This document shows positions 1 to 11,200 of a stretch of 64,000 nucleotides of DNA, in pieces. Source of the stretch: Eublepharis macularius (Eukaryota > Chordata > Lepidosauria > Squamata > Eublepharidae); contig NC_072800.1 of NCBI RefSeq assembly GCF_028583425.1, positions 95,387,001 through 95,451,000 on the forward strand, read 5' to 3'. The notes beneath the pieces are model-generated. The model saw nothing but the letters and a program-made list of their open reading frames with translations, had not been told where the DNA came from and searched no databases. The position numbers were made by a program, and so were the translations under genes. The number at the start of each line of letters is the position of its first letter. Position 1 is the stretch's first letter.

Positions 1-983
1 ATTGCAGCTGAGGAGCCGGGCAGCGGCCCTTGAGCCCAGCGTCACACACGCGCGCGCATCAGCCCGGTCTAGGCGTCCAAGGGCAGTGCTTGGCGCTGGA
101 GCTCTGTGTCCCTCTGCCCTCCCAGCAGATGCTGTGGTTTGTTTACTTACCATCCAAAGAAAAACCCTGCGGCTGGACCAGACCAGGGAGGGTCCATCTG
201 ATCAGGCCAGCCTGGCTGGGGGCTCTGGAGGCTTTTGCCTTCTTCTGGCCGTAGATCAGTGGTCGCTTCACTCTGAATTGCCTGCATGCTGCAGGCAGTT
301 GGATGAGGGGAGCGTTGGGGTCCTTTCCAGCTGTATGCTTCTAATCCAGCATCCTGTTTCACGGATGGGGGGCCAAACACCCAGGGCAGAGAGCTGCTGC
401 TGCTGCCGCCGCCGCCTCCCAGCAGTGCCAGTCAAAGCTTTCTTGCCTGGGTAGAGGGTGGCTCCCCTCATTTACTGTCTTCCTTTCTCACTGAGATGCA
501 GGCAGATTACAACATTTTAAGAGCAATGCAATAAGCACCAGGATAGGACTTTCAATAAACAATGTAATAAAATGGGATTGTACAATTAAAGGACAAAAAT
601 AAAACACCGTAATACGTCCAATAAACTAGCTTTCACAATTCAAGAGCAATGAAATGAAGGCAGTCCCATACATTGAACAAGCAATGCAGTATAACAGGGG
701 AGGAAAAAAAGAACGGACTAGAAGGAGATGCAGGGGGCAGACCAGTTGTGGGTGCCCAGCGAGCACTGACCGGAGGCCTTATGTGGCTGTGGGGAAGCTC
801 AAGGCCATGTGCTGCTTGGGGAAGGGTTCCCTTGGCACTGGGCACGCCGGGTGCAGGCTTCTCCTCAGCCGCACATGCTCGCGGGGCACCTCCTTTGTCC
901 CCGGGCACTTGCTGGCAAAGTCCTGCCACCCCCTTAACTTCCGAGGCCCACTCCCTCATTCTGTCGTCCCCTCCCCCATGCAG
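1..983 (+). other. SLC4A2 intron, 3' part
   Basis: This stretch lies upstream of the first visible SLC4A2 exon and holds no exon I can support. Around 480-710 it is AT-rich and resembles the tail of the L2-like LINEs seen later, near 27.9 and 40.1 kb, in minus orientation. The open frames here look like chance. Confidence 0.6.
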
Positions 984-3900
984 GTGAGAAGACCCAGGGG
1001 CTGATTGGGGTCTCGGAGCTGATCCTGTCCACCTCTGTGCAGGGCATCCTCTTCTGCTTGCTGGGGGCTCAGCCCCTCCTCATCATCGGCTTCTCAGGGC
1101 CGCTGCTGGTGTTTGAGGAGGCCTTTTTCACAGTGAGTTTGGGGGGTTGCCTGTCATCCCCTTGAGGTTTCCAAGGGCCCAGAAGCTTTCCCTGGGGCTG
1201 CCGTTCAAAGGGAGGTGAATTGGGTCTCCGCCTTGTAGGTAAAGATGAGGGGCATGCAGCAGGTGGTGATAAAAGCGCATACTGCGCAGCATCATTGGCT
1301 GATGATTAAAGACTTGCCATTCATATTGCACTGGAGGGGTAGACAGTGGTAGAAGGCTGGGGGCTTTAATCCTGCAGCAGCCCCACAAGCCCCACCCAGA
1401 AGGGGAGCGGGGCGGAGGGCGGAGTCCCCCTGGCCCTGGGAGACCCACTGCTTCCTGCCCGCCTGCCCCCAGTTCTGCAGATCCCACGAGCTGGACTACT
1501 TGGTGGGGCGCGTCTGGATCGGCTTCTGGCTCATCCTCATCGTGTTGGTCATGGTGGCCTTTGAGGGCAGCTTCCTGGTGCGCTTCGTCTCCCGCTTCAC
1601 CCAGGAGATCTTTGCCTTCCTCATCTCCCTCATCTTCATCTATGAGACCTTTCTCAAGCTGATCAAGGTGACCACAAGGGGGTGGGGGCTGTGAGCAGGC
1701 CAGGAGGGCAGCATTTGTGCCAAGACGGCATTTGGGAAGAGAAAAATCTGTGGTGGCTTTTGCTTCACCGGGGGCGGGGTGGGGCGGGGCGGGGGTTCCC
1801 TTGCGTGAATGAAAGGACCCCTGGCCATTTCCCTGCGACAAACTCTTTGGCCCTTTCCTTCGGACAGATCTTCCAGGAACACCCCCTGCACGGCTGCACC
1901 AAGGCCAACGGCACAGAGGCGGGCGAGGAGGACCCCGGCCCTGTGCCTGAGGGGAACCAGACAGACAGCCGAGCGGCTTCCAGAGTGACAGGGCAGCCCA
2001 ACACGGCGCTGCTCTCGCTAGTGCTCATGGCCGGCACCTTCTTCATCGCCTTCTTCCTTCGCAAGTTCAAGAACAGCCGCTTCTTCCCAGGACGGGTGTG
2101 TGGTCCAGGGCTGTGGAGAGGTAGCCCTGGAGGCTGTTTCTGGGACGGCGTGGGTGGGGGTACTCTACGCATGGCCAGCAGTTTCACGTTAGACCTGGTA
2201 TTCCTGTCGCCGGGGGGTGGGGGGGAGTCAGGGCTCAGATCTGCAGACCTGTCCTTAGGGAAGGGGTCTGGCCTGAGCTGGGGGCGGGGGGGGGGGCGGC
2301 AGGAAGCAGGCCGGCAGGAGGCTGTGACTGAGGGCGTGTCTCTGGGCAGGTTCGCCGGGTGATTGGTGACTTCGGGGTCCCGATTGCCATCCTCATAATG
2401 GTGCTGGTGGACTACAGCATCCAGGACACGTACACACAGGTGGGTGGGGGGGAGAGGGGGCAGCTGCGGGAGGGGAGGGGTGGGCTGCTTTGCAAACTGC
2501 TGTCCCATAGCGAAACTTTCCCGTCTCCCACAGAATGGGAGAGGACCAAAAGACTCTACCAAAACCCACCAGGGAGGACTGATACCCCCCCCCCCATTCT
2601 CAGCTGCTTTGAAAACAGTTGCATGCCACAGGGGGGTGTCTGCCAAGCAATGTGTGTTAGGGACCTCCTGCGAGGGAGGGCAGCCAGCCAGTTGTGCTGA
2701 GGGCGGCGGCAGCAGCAGCAACGGAGTGGCGGCTCCTGGGCCCCGCTTTCCCCTGGCATGGCTGTGTCTTCAGCGGCTACCTGTGTGGTCCCCTTGTGCA
2801 GAAGCTTTCGGTGCCCCACGGCTTCTCTGTCACAGACCCTGAGCAACGGAGTTGGGTCATCAACCCCCTTGGGGAGGAGCGCCCCTTCCCCGTCTGGATG
2901 ATGGTGGCCAGCGCCCTCCCTGCTGTCCTGGTCTTCATCCTCATCTTTATGGAGACGCAGATCACGACGTGAGTGAAGCACAGCGGCTTCCTGGGGGCGA
3001 GGGCAAGACTCTCCCTGCCGCCAGACGGGTCCAGGGGCTTGCGGAGAAGCCTTTGATGGGGCCTTTTCCAAGCAGCTGGCAAGGCAACTGCGTAGAAGCA
3101 GAGTGGGTACAGCCCTTGCTGCCCTAACCACCCCCCTCCCTCCCTCCCCCAGGCTGATCATCAGCAAGAAGGAGCGCAAGCTGCAGAAGGGCTCCGGCTT
3201 CCACCTTGACCTCCTGCTCATTGTAGCCATGGGGGGGTTCTGTGCCCTTTTCGGGCTTCCCTGGCTGGCAGCAGCCACAGTGCGCTCTGTTACGCACGCC
3301 AACGCCCTGACCGTCATGAGCAAGGCTGTGGCACCTGGGGACAAGCCCAAGATCCAAGAAGTGAAGGAGCAGCGCGTCACGGGGCTACTGGTGGCTGTTC
3401 TTGTGGGTGAGTCTTCGGGCCTTGCACCCTGTCACCCGCACGAGGGCACAGGTGGCCTCCTTCCCCCACGATCGCTCTGGCACCATTGATTTCGCTTCTC
3501 CCCCCTCAAAAGATTCTTGTTCAGAGGGAGCCAGGGGCCTTCTGAGCTAAGCCCTCACAACACTTCCCCCCCCCCACATCAGCTGTGCTGGACGGGCTCA
3601 CAGAGCCAAGTTTTCTGCAGGCTTGTCGATTGTGATTGGAGACCTGCTGCGCAAGATCCCGCTGGCTGTCCTCTTTGGGATTTTCCTCTATATGGGCGTC
3701 ACCTCCCTGAATGGGATCCAGTTCTACGAGCGCCTCCACTTACTGCTCATGCCCCCCAAGCACCACCCTGATGTGCCCTACGTCAAGAAGGTCAGCATGG
3801 GGAAGGCCTTTGGGGTCTCTACCGCATGTAGGTTGGGAAATTGGGGGGGCGGGGCAAGGCAACTGCTTAGAAGCAGTGGGCACAGCCCTCGCTGCCCTCC

Positions 3901-4401
3901 TCCTGCGATGGAGAAGCGCCGTGTGAGCCTCCTGTGCGGCAGTCTTGCAGAAGGGGGGGGCAGCGCCACCACAGCGGAAGAGGCACCCTGGCCCACCGCG
4001 GCTGCTTCTGTCTGCACAGGTGCGGACGCTACGGATGCACCTCTTCACAGGCTTGCAGCTGGCATGCCTGGCCGTGCTGTGGGCCGTCATGTCTACCGTC
4101 GCCTCCCTAGCGTTCCCCTTCATCCTCATCCTCACAGTGCCACTTCGCATGTGCCTGCTCAGCCGCATCTTCACTGAGCGAGAGATGAAATGTGTAAGTG
4201 ATGCTGGGGGGGGGGGGGGCGTGGCTGCAAGTGCCAAAGCTCTTGGCAAGGTCAGCCTGGGCAGGAGAGCAGCAGCCCAACCACACCCTCCCTCCTCCTC
4301 CTCCTCCTCCTCCTTGCCAGCTGGATGCAGACGAGGCAGAGCCGATCCTGGATGAGAGAGAAGGCGTGGACGAGTACAACGAGATGCCGATGCCGGTGTG
4401 A
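984..4401 (+). CDS. SLC4A2: Anion exchange protein 2 (AE2), C-terminal half, nine exons
   Basis: Sodium-independent chloride/bicarbonate exchanger of the plasma membrane. Coding exons: 984-1132, 1473-1667, 1868-2095, 2350-2439, 2802-2968, 3153-3406, 3621-3790, 4020-4193, 4321-4401. Every junction has AG/GT ends and the phases add up to one open frame of about 501 residues. Seen: the run from [13 protein letters not shown] through the membrane segments ([84 protein letters not shown]) to the end EYNEMPMPV. These match vertebrate AE2 almost without gaps. The third extracellular loop carries two N-glycosylation sequons (NGT, NQT) and is shorter and less conserved than its flanks. The transmembrane exchanger domain is intact from about mid-domain onward. 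The cytoplasmic N-terminal half lies outside the window. SLC4A1 or SLC4A3 are less likely, because the C-terminal tail and the FASTK/TMUB1/AGAP3 neighbours fit SLC4A2. Confidence 0.97.
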
Positions 4402-5015
4402 GGAGGGCAGAGAACTCTAGAAGTTTTGCCCCACCTCACCTCACCCAGCGCAGAGAGGAGGTGGATCTCGGAGTACCGCTCCTGGGCCCTCACTCTTTCA
4501 CCCCGGAGGGAAGAGGCCTTCACCAAAGCGGCATCCGTGGATCTCTGCTGCTGCCGCCTCTGCCGTAGCGGGACCCGGAGTCGGTTGGGTGGAACGCAGT
4601 CACCCCTTTGCTTCCTTGCACCAGTGCAGGGGGAGAAGGGGGGAGGCACCGTGCCCGCCTCTTTCAGGGTGACAATCAGTGGCCCCTTGCATATGATGAT
4701 CTTATTTAAAGATTAATTTAAAACTTCAATCAACAGCTTTATAATAATCTGGTGGGTATTACTGGCCACTGGGTGGTTTGCTTTTGTAAGCCCCCTGGTG
4801 AGCCTCAGCAGGCGCCGAAGGGCTTGCCTGCTCTGAAAACACCTGCGGCAAGCCACGCGTTGCCCCTCCCCACAGGATCAGGGGAAGGTCACGGGAGCAA
4901 ACGCCAAATTAAAGGGTGTGTGTGTATGTGTGTGTGTGTGTACACGTCCGATTCCTTCCTTTTACCATGGATAAGTTGGTGTCAATAAAACAAAGCAAGC
5001 TGGTGAGAACGGTTC
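4402..5015 (+). other. SLC4A2: SLC4A2 3' UTR
   Basis: Runs from the stop codon to a predicted cleavage site 10-30 bases after AATAAA at 4984-4989. It includes a TG-rich microsatellite at about 4917-4942. The end is inferred from the signal, not observed. Confidence 0.6.
4984..4989 (+). terminator. Poly(A) signal AATAAA for SLC4A2
   Basis: First canonical plus-strand hexamer after the SLC4A2 stop, about 583 bases downstream. It lies only 37 bases before the opposing FASTK signal. Confidence 0.7.
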
Positions 5016-5025
5016 CACTTTCCAT

Positions 5026-5031
5026 TTTATT
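5026..5031 (-). terminator. Poly(A) signal AATAAA for FASTK (minus strand)
   Basis: TTTATT on the plus strand. It is the first canonical signal after the FASTK stop (5273-5275), about 240 bases downstream on the minus strand. Cleavage would fall near 4995-5015, overlapping the end of SLC4A2. Confidence 0.7.
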
Positions 5032-5272
5032 GCAACCTCGTTTCTCTCCCATCTTCCACTTGTTCCAGCCGCCTCACGATAGGCCAGTCTTTCTTTCTGT
5101 GTCTGGAGCAGGGCGTCTACCGTGTATACTCTGCTGTTTCCTCCACCACTGCTGCCGTTGAGCTTTCTACTGGCCAGTTGCCCCTCCAACCGAGGCACTG
5201 CCCCACATCTGCTGAGGGGCCCTGGGCACAGCCCTTTCTGCAGCAGCAGGAGCAGCCGCCCCCTCCCCAGGC

Positions 5273-8200
5273 TCACGCGTTCACCTGCAGTCGTCTCAGC
5301 TTCTGGCAGAGGTACTGCTTGGCCCCTCCCAAGCCGATCACTTTCTCCAGGTCCTTGTAGGGCAGCTGCATCGCAGAAGCAGACAAAGGCCGGCAGGGAT
5401 GTTTTCTCTCCTCCCAAAACTGTTCACGCACGAGCTGCACTGCTGAGGGCCAGGCCAGGGCCCACCATACTCAAAACAACAAAGAGTGTGGTGGTCCCGC
5501 TCCAGGCCTGGGGCAGGTCCGCTCAATCCTCCCCCTGCCCCCGAAACAGGCCACGGGCAGGGAAGAGAACCCCAGCAGCCCATCCCAGGAGGGGAGATCC
5601 CACTTACCTGCACCAGGTGGTAGCCCAGCAGGTGGAGATGCCGATTGCGCATCGCTCGAGAGCCCACCAGGACAGATGAACTCTGGCAGTAATGCCATTC
5701 ATCATTGACGGACAGCACCACTCTGCGAAACAAGACCGGTATGGCAACTGCCGCAGCCACCCACGTCCTGCCTCGGGTTCTGGTCCCCACAGCAGACAAG
5801 TCTGGGGGCCTGCAGGCGCGGGAGGGGCTTCATGCTCCTGCTTGCAGAAACCTCCCTCCTCCCCCTCCCCCGCTTCAGCCAGGTAGCACCAGAGAGCGGG
5901 GTGCTGGTGGGACCATTTCCGAGCCCCTCCAGAGAGGGCGCTGTGCCCCTGGCCCAGTCCTCAAGCCAGCCAGTCTCTGGTCATCCCCAGGCCCTGAGCC
6001 AGATGCAGCTCTCGGCCCTCTAGAGCAAGTCTGTCCCCACAGCCAGCAAGCAGGCAGGCAGGCAGGGCTGAGAAACCTGACATTCTGTGCTCCCCACCCT
6101 GCGTGCCTCTGAGCATCCTTCACACAGGCCTCACGCCACCATCACCCCCGCGCACAAACACTTCCTTCTTGACTGGCCAGGTGCTCCACACAATTCCCGC
6201 GAGCAGCCCACAGAGTTAGCGAGGCTACCACTTCTCCAGAATGTGTGGATGTAACGGAGCGCCAGTGACTGCCACCCACACAATCCTGGCTCCAGATCAG
6301 AGCCTGGGAGAGATTGAGGGGTTCTGAGCAACAAAGCAAGTGGTTAATAACCCCAAGGTCCCAGCAGATACCTGTGGATTCCCTGGGCCTTCTGTGTTCC
6401 ATCTGGCACTGCTCCTGCAGAGCTGGGCAGGCATGGGGAGCCCACTGGGGCTGCTGGGAGGAGATGCCCCTCCTTTGGCAGGTGCTGCTGAGGTCCAATG
6501 CCTTGGGTGGGGGGACTGAAGTGGGGGGCAGCTTCAGCTGTGCTGCAGAGCGAGCCAGTTGGAGAGCTGCCCATCGTGAAAGGGCTGCTTGGCAGGGCTG
6601 TGGTTGTGGAAGGCTCCTCCCCCGGACAACAGCCACAGCCCTGAGGTGTCGGCAGCTGCGGGGTCTCCTCTGGCACAAGAATGCTGCTGCTCAGCCGCTG
6701 CTGCCTGGAGAGTGATGCCTGCAGCGTAGCCAAGGAGAGAGTCTGGAAATACGGAGTTTCCGGGGGGCTTACAGCCTGGGAAGGTTGTGAGACCTGGCGC
6801 AGTGGGAGGACTGAGCCTGAATGGGAGATCCAGAGCAGGAAATCTGCAGAGAGAGGAATTGACAAGGCAAGGCAGGCCACACCAGCACGGAGGGGGAAGT
6901 CAGGGCTGAGGAAAGGCTTCCAAAAGCCCCAACTCCAAAGGAGAGAGTGGCTCTCGTGTCCACCCTCCCACCATAGGAAGTGATCACAAAATCTGCTGGA
7001 AATATATGAAGCAGGAAGGGGGCATCTTTTTTTCTGGGTAAAAGAAACCGTTAACTTTTGAGGGTAGCTGAGATCCATGGAATACCATAGGGTTTTTATC
7101 AGCCCTCCTTACTACTTAAAACACAAACACACGCTAAAACGAGCTGATCCAGAGGAGTTGGCCGTGTTAGTCTGCAGTAGCAAAATAGCAAAGAGTCCAG
7201 TCACACCTTCAAGACTAACCAACTTTATTGTAGCATAAGCTATCAAGAGCCACAGCTCTCTTTGTCAGATGCTGTGCAGCTGTGCAGTGAGAGAGATCTG
7301 GGAGGGCTAATCCTTCCCCCCTTTGGTCTGTTTCCTGGGTTCAACCCTCCCCCTCCCCGCAAACTATGTGCCCCATGAGGAAAAATACAGAGGTCCATCA
7401 TACAGGAGGTCCAAAAATGGCATTTTTAAAACATGAGTTAAAAAGCAGTTCACCCATGCACCCAAAATATTTCATGAGAGGTATCCTAATTCTTTTTCCC
7501 CCCCATCTCCCCCTCATTTGCCTGGGTCTTCACCTTTCTAATGCTGACAAAAGACAACGTATGCAAGGCTCAATCTCACTGCAAGCATGGGGCTGCTGGG
7601 AGGAGGGGGTAGAGGAAAGTATCTGAGCTGATGCACGCGTTGGGTGCAGAGGAGAAAACCTCTGAAGTTTAATTACATATGAAAAAACCCTTTCAAAACC
7701 TTAACTGCAGGCTGGGCTCATACAACTAATTTTCTGAAAAGAAAACTGATTGGGAGCTTTGTAATTCTTCATGTACGTTTTGCTGCAGATGGCAAGCTGC
7801 AGAACTTGACAAACCAAAAAAGAGCGAGGAGAGGGCGTTCCCCAAAAGGCCTTTGGAAACCAGAGTGAGAATGGTACCGTTAAGAAAACTCAAGTGAACG
7901 GGGCAGTTGAGAGCCTGCCTAGCTCGGCAGGAGCCGGACCCGCCAGCCTCAGCCAGGGCCCCTGAGTGGCAGCTCAGTTTATGGAGGGGGTGAACTTTTG
8001 AATATGCAGCACTCGGACAGGAATGCGAAGGGCGGGAAGCAAGTTCCCTCCCAGGGAAAGTTTATGCACTTTCCAGACAAGTCTGCTTGGCCATTCGTGG
8101 AGAGGGAGTGCCAGAGAGGATGGAACCACCTTGGTCTGGTCAAGCAGGGCTTGGGCCCTTGTTTTGGAAGGCCTGAACCCTGCCGAAACAAAGCAGCCCT

Positions 8201-11200
8201 CCTGCACTCTCCCGTGCCCTGCCCACCGGATCCAGACACTGCCCTCTTTCCGGCGGCTCTCTCACCTGCACAATACCCTGGGGGCAGCACTTCATTCTGC
8301 CGAAAACCGTCTTCACCTACAAGCTGCCGGAGAGCCTCTGCCACAAGTCCTTTGTAACTAGGGAAAGCAGCAGAGGAAAGCCCTTGTCACAAAGACTCCG
8401 AGGCAAGAAACCCTGGCGCAGCAGGGGTGGGTGGGAAGCCCCCTCCCACAGGCCTCGGGGGACACAGACCGAGAGGAGGCACCACCTTGTCCTCCCCTTG
8501 GCTCACGCACCTCAAGAACCACTGGCCGTCCCCTTGGCTCAACCGCCACCCCCCCTCCCACCCCACGTCCTGATTCAAAGTATCTTTTGCTAAAAATAGT
8601 TGCTTCTGGCTCAGCGGGTGGTATGAACGGTTTCCCTTCTTACATATTTTTTATTTGTTTGAAACATTTTAAAGCTGCCTTGCCATCTCACTTATGGTCC
8701 CCAAGGTGGCAAACAATAGAAACGTTAAAGCAAAATTAAAACATGTAAATATATAAAAACAATTAAAACAAATGCAAGGAAAGGTCAGTAGGACTCAGTG
8801 AGGGAACACCAGACAAAGCAGAACAAGCCTTCCCCCGCTGTAGGAGAGCAACGGCAACAGCGGAGAGAGAAGTTTCCCTGGGGAAGGAGTTCCACAGTTT
8901 CTGTGGCACCTCCCAGAAGGCACTCTCTCAGGCTGCCACCCATCTAGCTGGAGGTTGCAGGGCCACCCAAACAAGGCCTCTGGAGACAGCCAGAGTGGTC
9001 AGTAGGTTCGCATAGGAGTAGGCGGTCCTTAACCTCTGGATCATATAACTCTGACTCAGTATTTTCAGCCTCCACTCCCAAAAATGGCCTTCCAGGGCCA
9101 AAAAAATCTTTGAGCCTCTCTGCCAATACATTTGTACATCTTCTCATGAAAAAGGACACTTCCAAAACAACATGGGAAGTTCTCTGAGTGTACTCGACCA
9201 CCTCCTCTCCTTGACCCCAGCCTGCTCACCTGTACTTGTGGTTGGCTTCATCTGCAGTGAGAGCGCCATCAAACATGCACACACGGTACTGGGGGTCGAG
9301 GCGGGGGCCATCATACTGTTGGACTTCCAGGGCAACAGCTGCGTCCAGAAAGGAGAGGTAGCGGCGTACAATCAACCCACAGGGGCTACCTATGAAGAGG
9401 AGGCAGGAGAGCAGAGTTCAGCCCACCCACTGCAGATCCAGCCAGGAAGGAGTGGATATATGGATCCCACCCCCCACATGGAAAAACTTTGGAACATTTT
9501 TTCCCAGAGGGCTTTTCTTGTGATCTTTCTGATGGAAAATTCTGGGGGAACACAAAAAACTCCCACACTATTAACTATGAAACAGCCCAAGTAGTAGTAG
9601 TAGTAGTAGTAGTAATATTCCATTTATATACCACCCTTCAGGACAACTTAACACCCGCTCAAAGCAGTTTACAAAGTATGGCATTATTATCTCCACAACA
9701 AAACACCCTGTGAGGAGGGTGGGGCTGAGAGAGTGCCAGAGAGCCGTGACTAGCCCAAGGCCACCCAGCTGGCTTCAAGTGGAGTGAATCAAACCCGGTT
9801 CTCCAGGCCAGAGTCCCGTGCTCTTAACCACTACACCAGAGCAGCCCAACTGATGCTTCATCTTGGATAACATCCAAATCACAAGATGCTATTGCTCCAC
9901 GATATGCCACGTTGGTCAGGACCCACCTGGAGTATTGTGTGAAGTTCTGGAGGCCTGATTTCAAAAGGGATGTGGAGAAACTGGGCATGGGTGCAGAGAG
10001 CAACCGGGACGATCAGGGGCCTGGAGACCAAGGCCTGCTAGGAAAGACTGAGGGACCTGGGAATGTTGAGTCTGGAGGAGGCCGAGAGTAGACATGCTTG
10101 CTCTCTTTAAGTATTTGAAAGGCTGTCACTGACAGCGGGGAAGGGAGCTGTTCCCCTTGGCAACAGAGAATAGGACTCAAAATAATGGGTTTAAACTACA
10201 GGAGGGAAGGTACTGGCTGGACTTTGGGAAGAGCTTCTTCACATTAAGAGTAATTTAGCAGTGGAATTGGCTGCCGGGGGACATGGTGGGTCTTTAAGGA
10301 GAAGCTGGACAACTGCTCTTGCATTGGGCAGGGCGTCGGACTAGATGGTCTGTAAGGCCCCTTCCAACTCAATGATTCTGTTTGTAACTCTTGTGTTTTG
10401 GACCATTTTTCGTCTGCTTTTAGGCCAGGCTATGGGACAGATAGAGCTCTCGTCTGAATATAGGAAAAGGCCATGCCTCTTTGCTCATCCTCCTGGGTCT
10501 ATCTGTAGCTTTTCATACAGTAGATCATGCCATCCCACTAAGGTGTTTGGAGGCAGAAGTAGGTATCACACAACCTGACTGGATGGGTTTAAATTGTTCA
10601 TGGAACAGCTAACTTCAGAGTGGGAATTTTGTGGGGTTCCACAGGGTACTATCTTATCCCCTATGTTATACAACCCCCATGTAAAGGAAAACATTACTCA
10701 AAGCTCTGGAATTGAATGTCATCAAATGTGGATGATACCCAGCTCTCTCTCTCTCTCCAAATCCCCAGGTGAGGCAGTAGAGCAGAGGCCCCCAATATGC
10801 TGCCCATGAGCAACATGGCACCCTCCAACACTCTTCTTGGTGCCTGCCAAGAGTTTTCAACGAGTAGGGCCAGGTAGGGATTTTAACTGTAACGCTTCTG
10901 ACTGGTCATTAGAGATTTGATCGGCTGTGCAGATTTTTAAAAACGTTGCTTTGGCAGCAGCTGCCACTATAGCACAAGGATTTGTGCTTGAAAGTAAGCT
11001 GCACCCACCACGCTGTGTCAGAATTCCAGAAGTGTTTGCAGGCTCAAAAAGGTTGGGGAACCCTACAGAAAAGGTCTTAAATCCATACCTGACTGCTGGG
11101 ATCCAATGGCTGAAAGTGAACAAATTAAGTGAAACCAGACAAGACAGAAATGGTGCTGGTTGGAAAGCTGGAGATTCTGAAGCATCAACTGAGCTCTCCG

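Noticed and set aside
2-454. 150-residue frame at the window start
   Set aside because: Lies in an SLC4A2 intron, has no homology and no splice logic.
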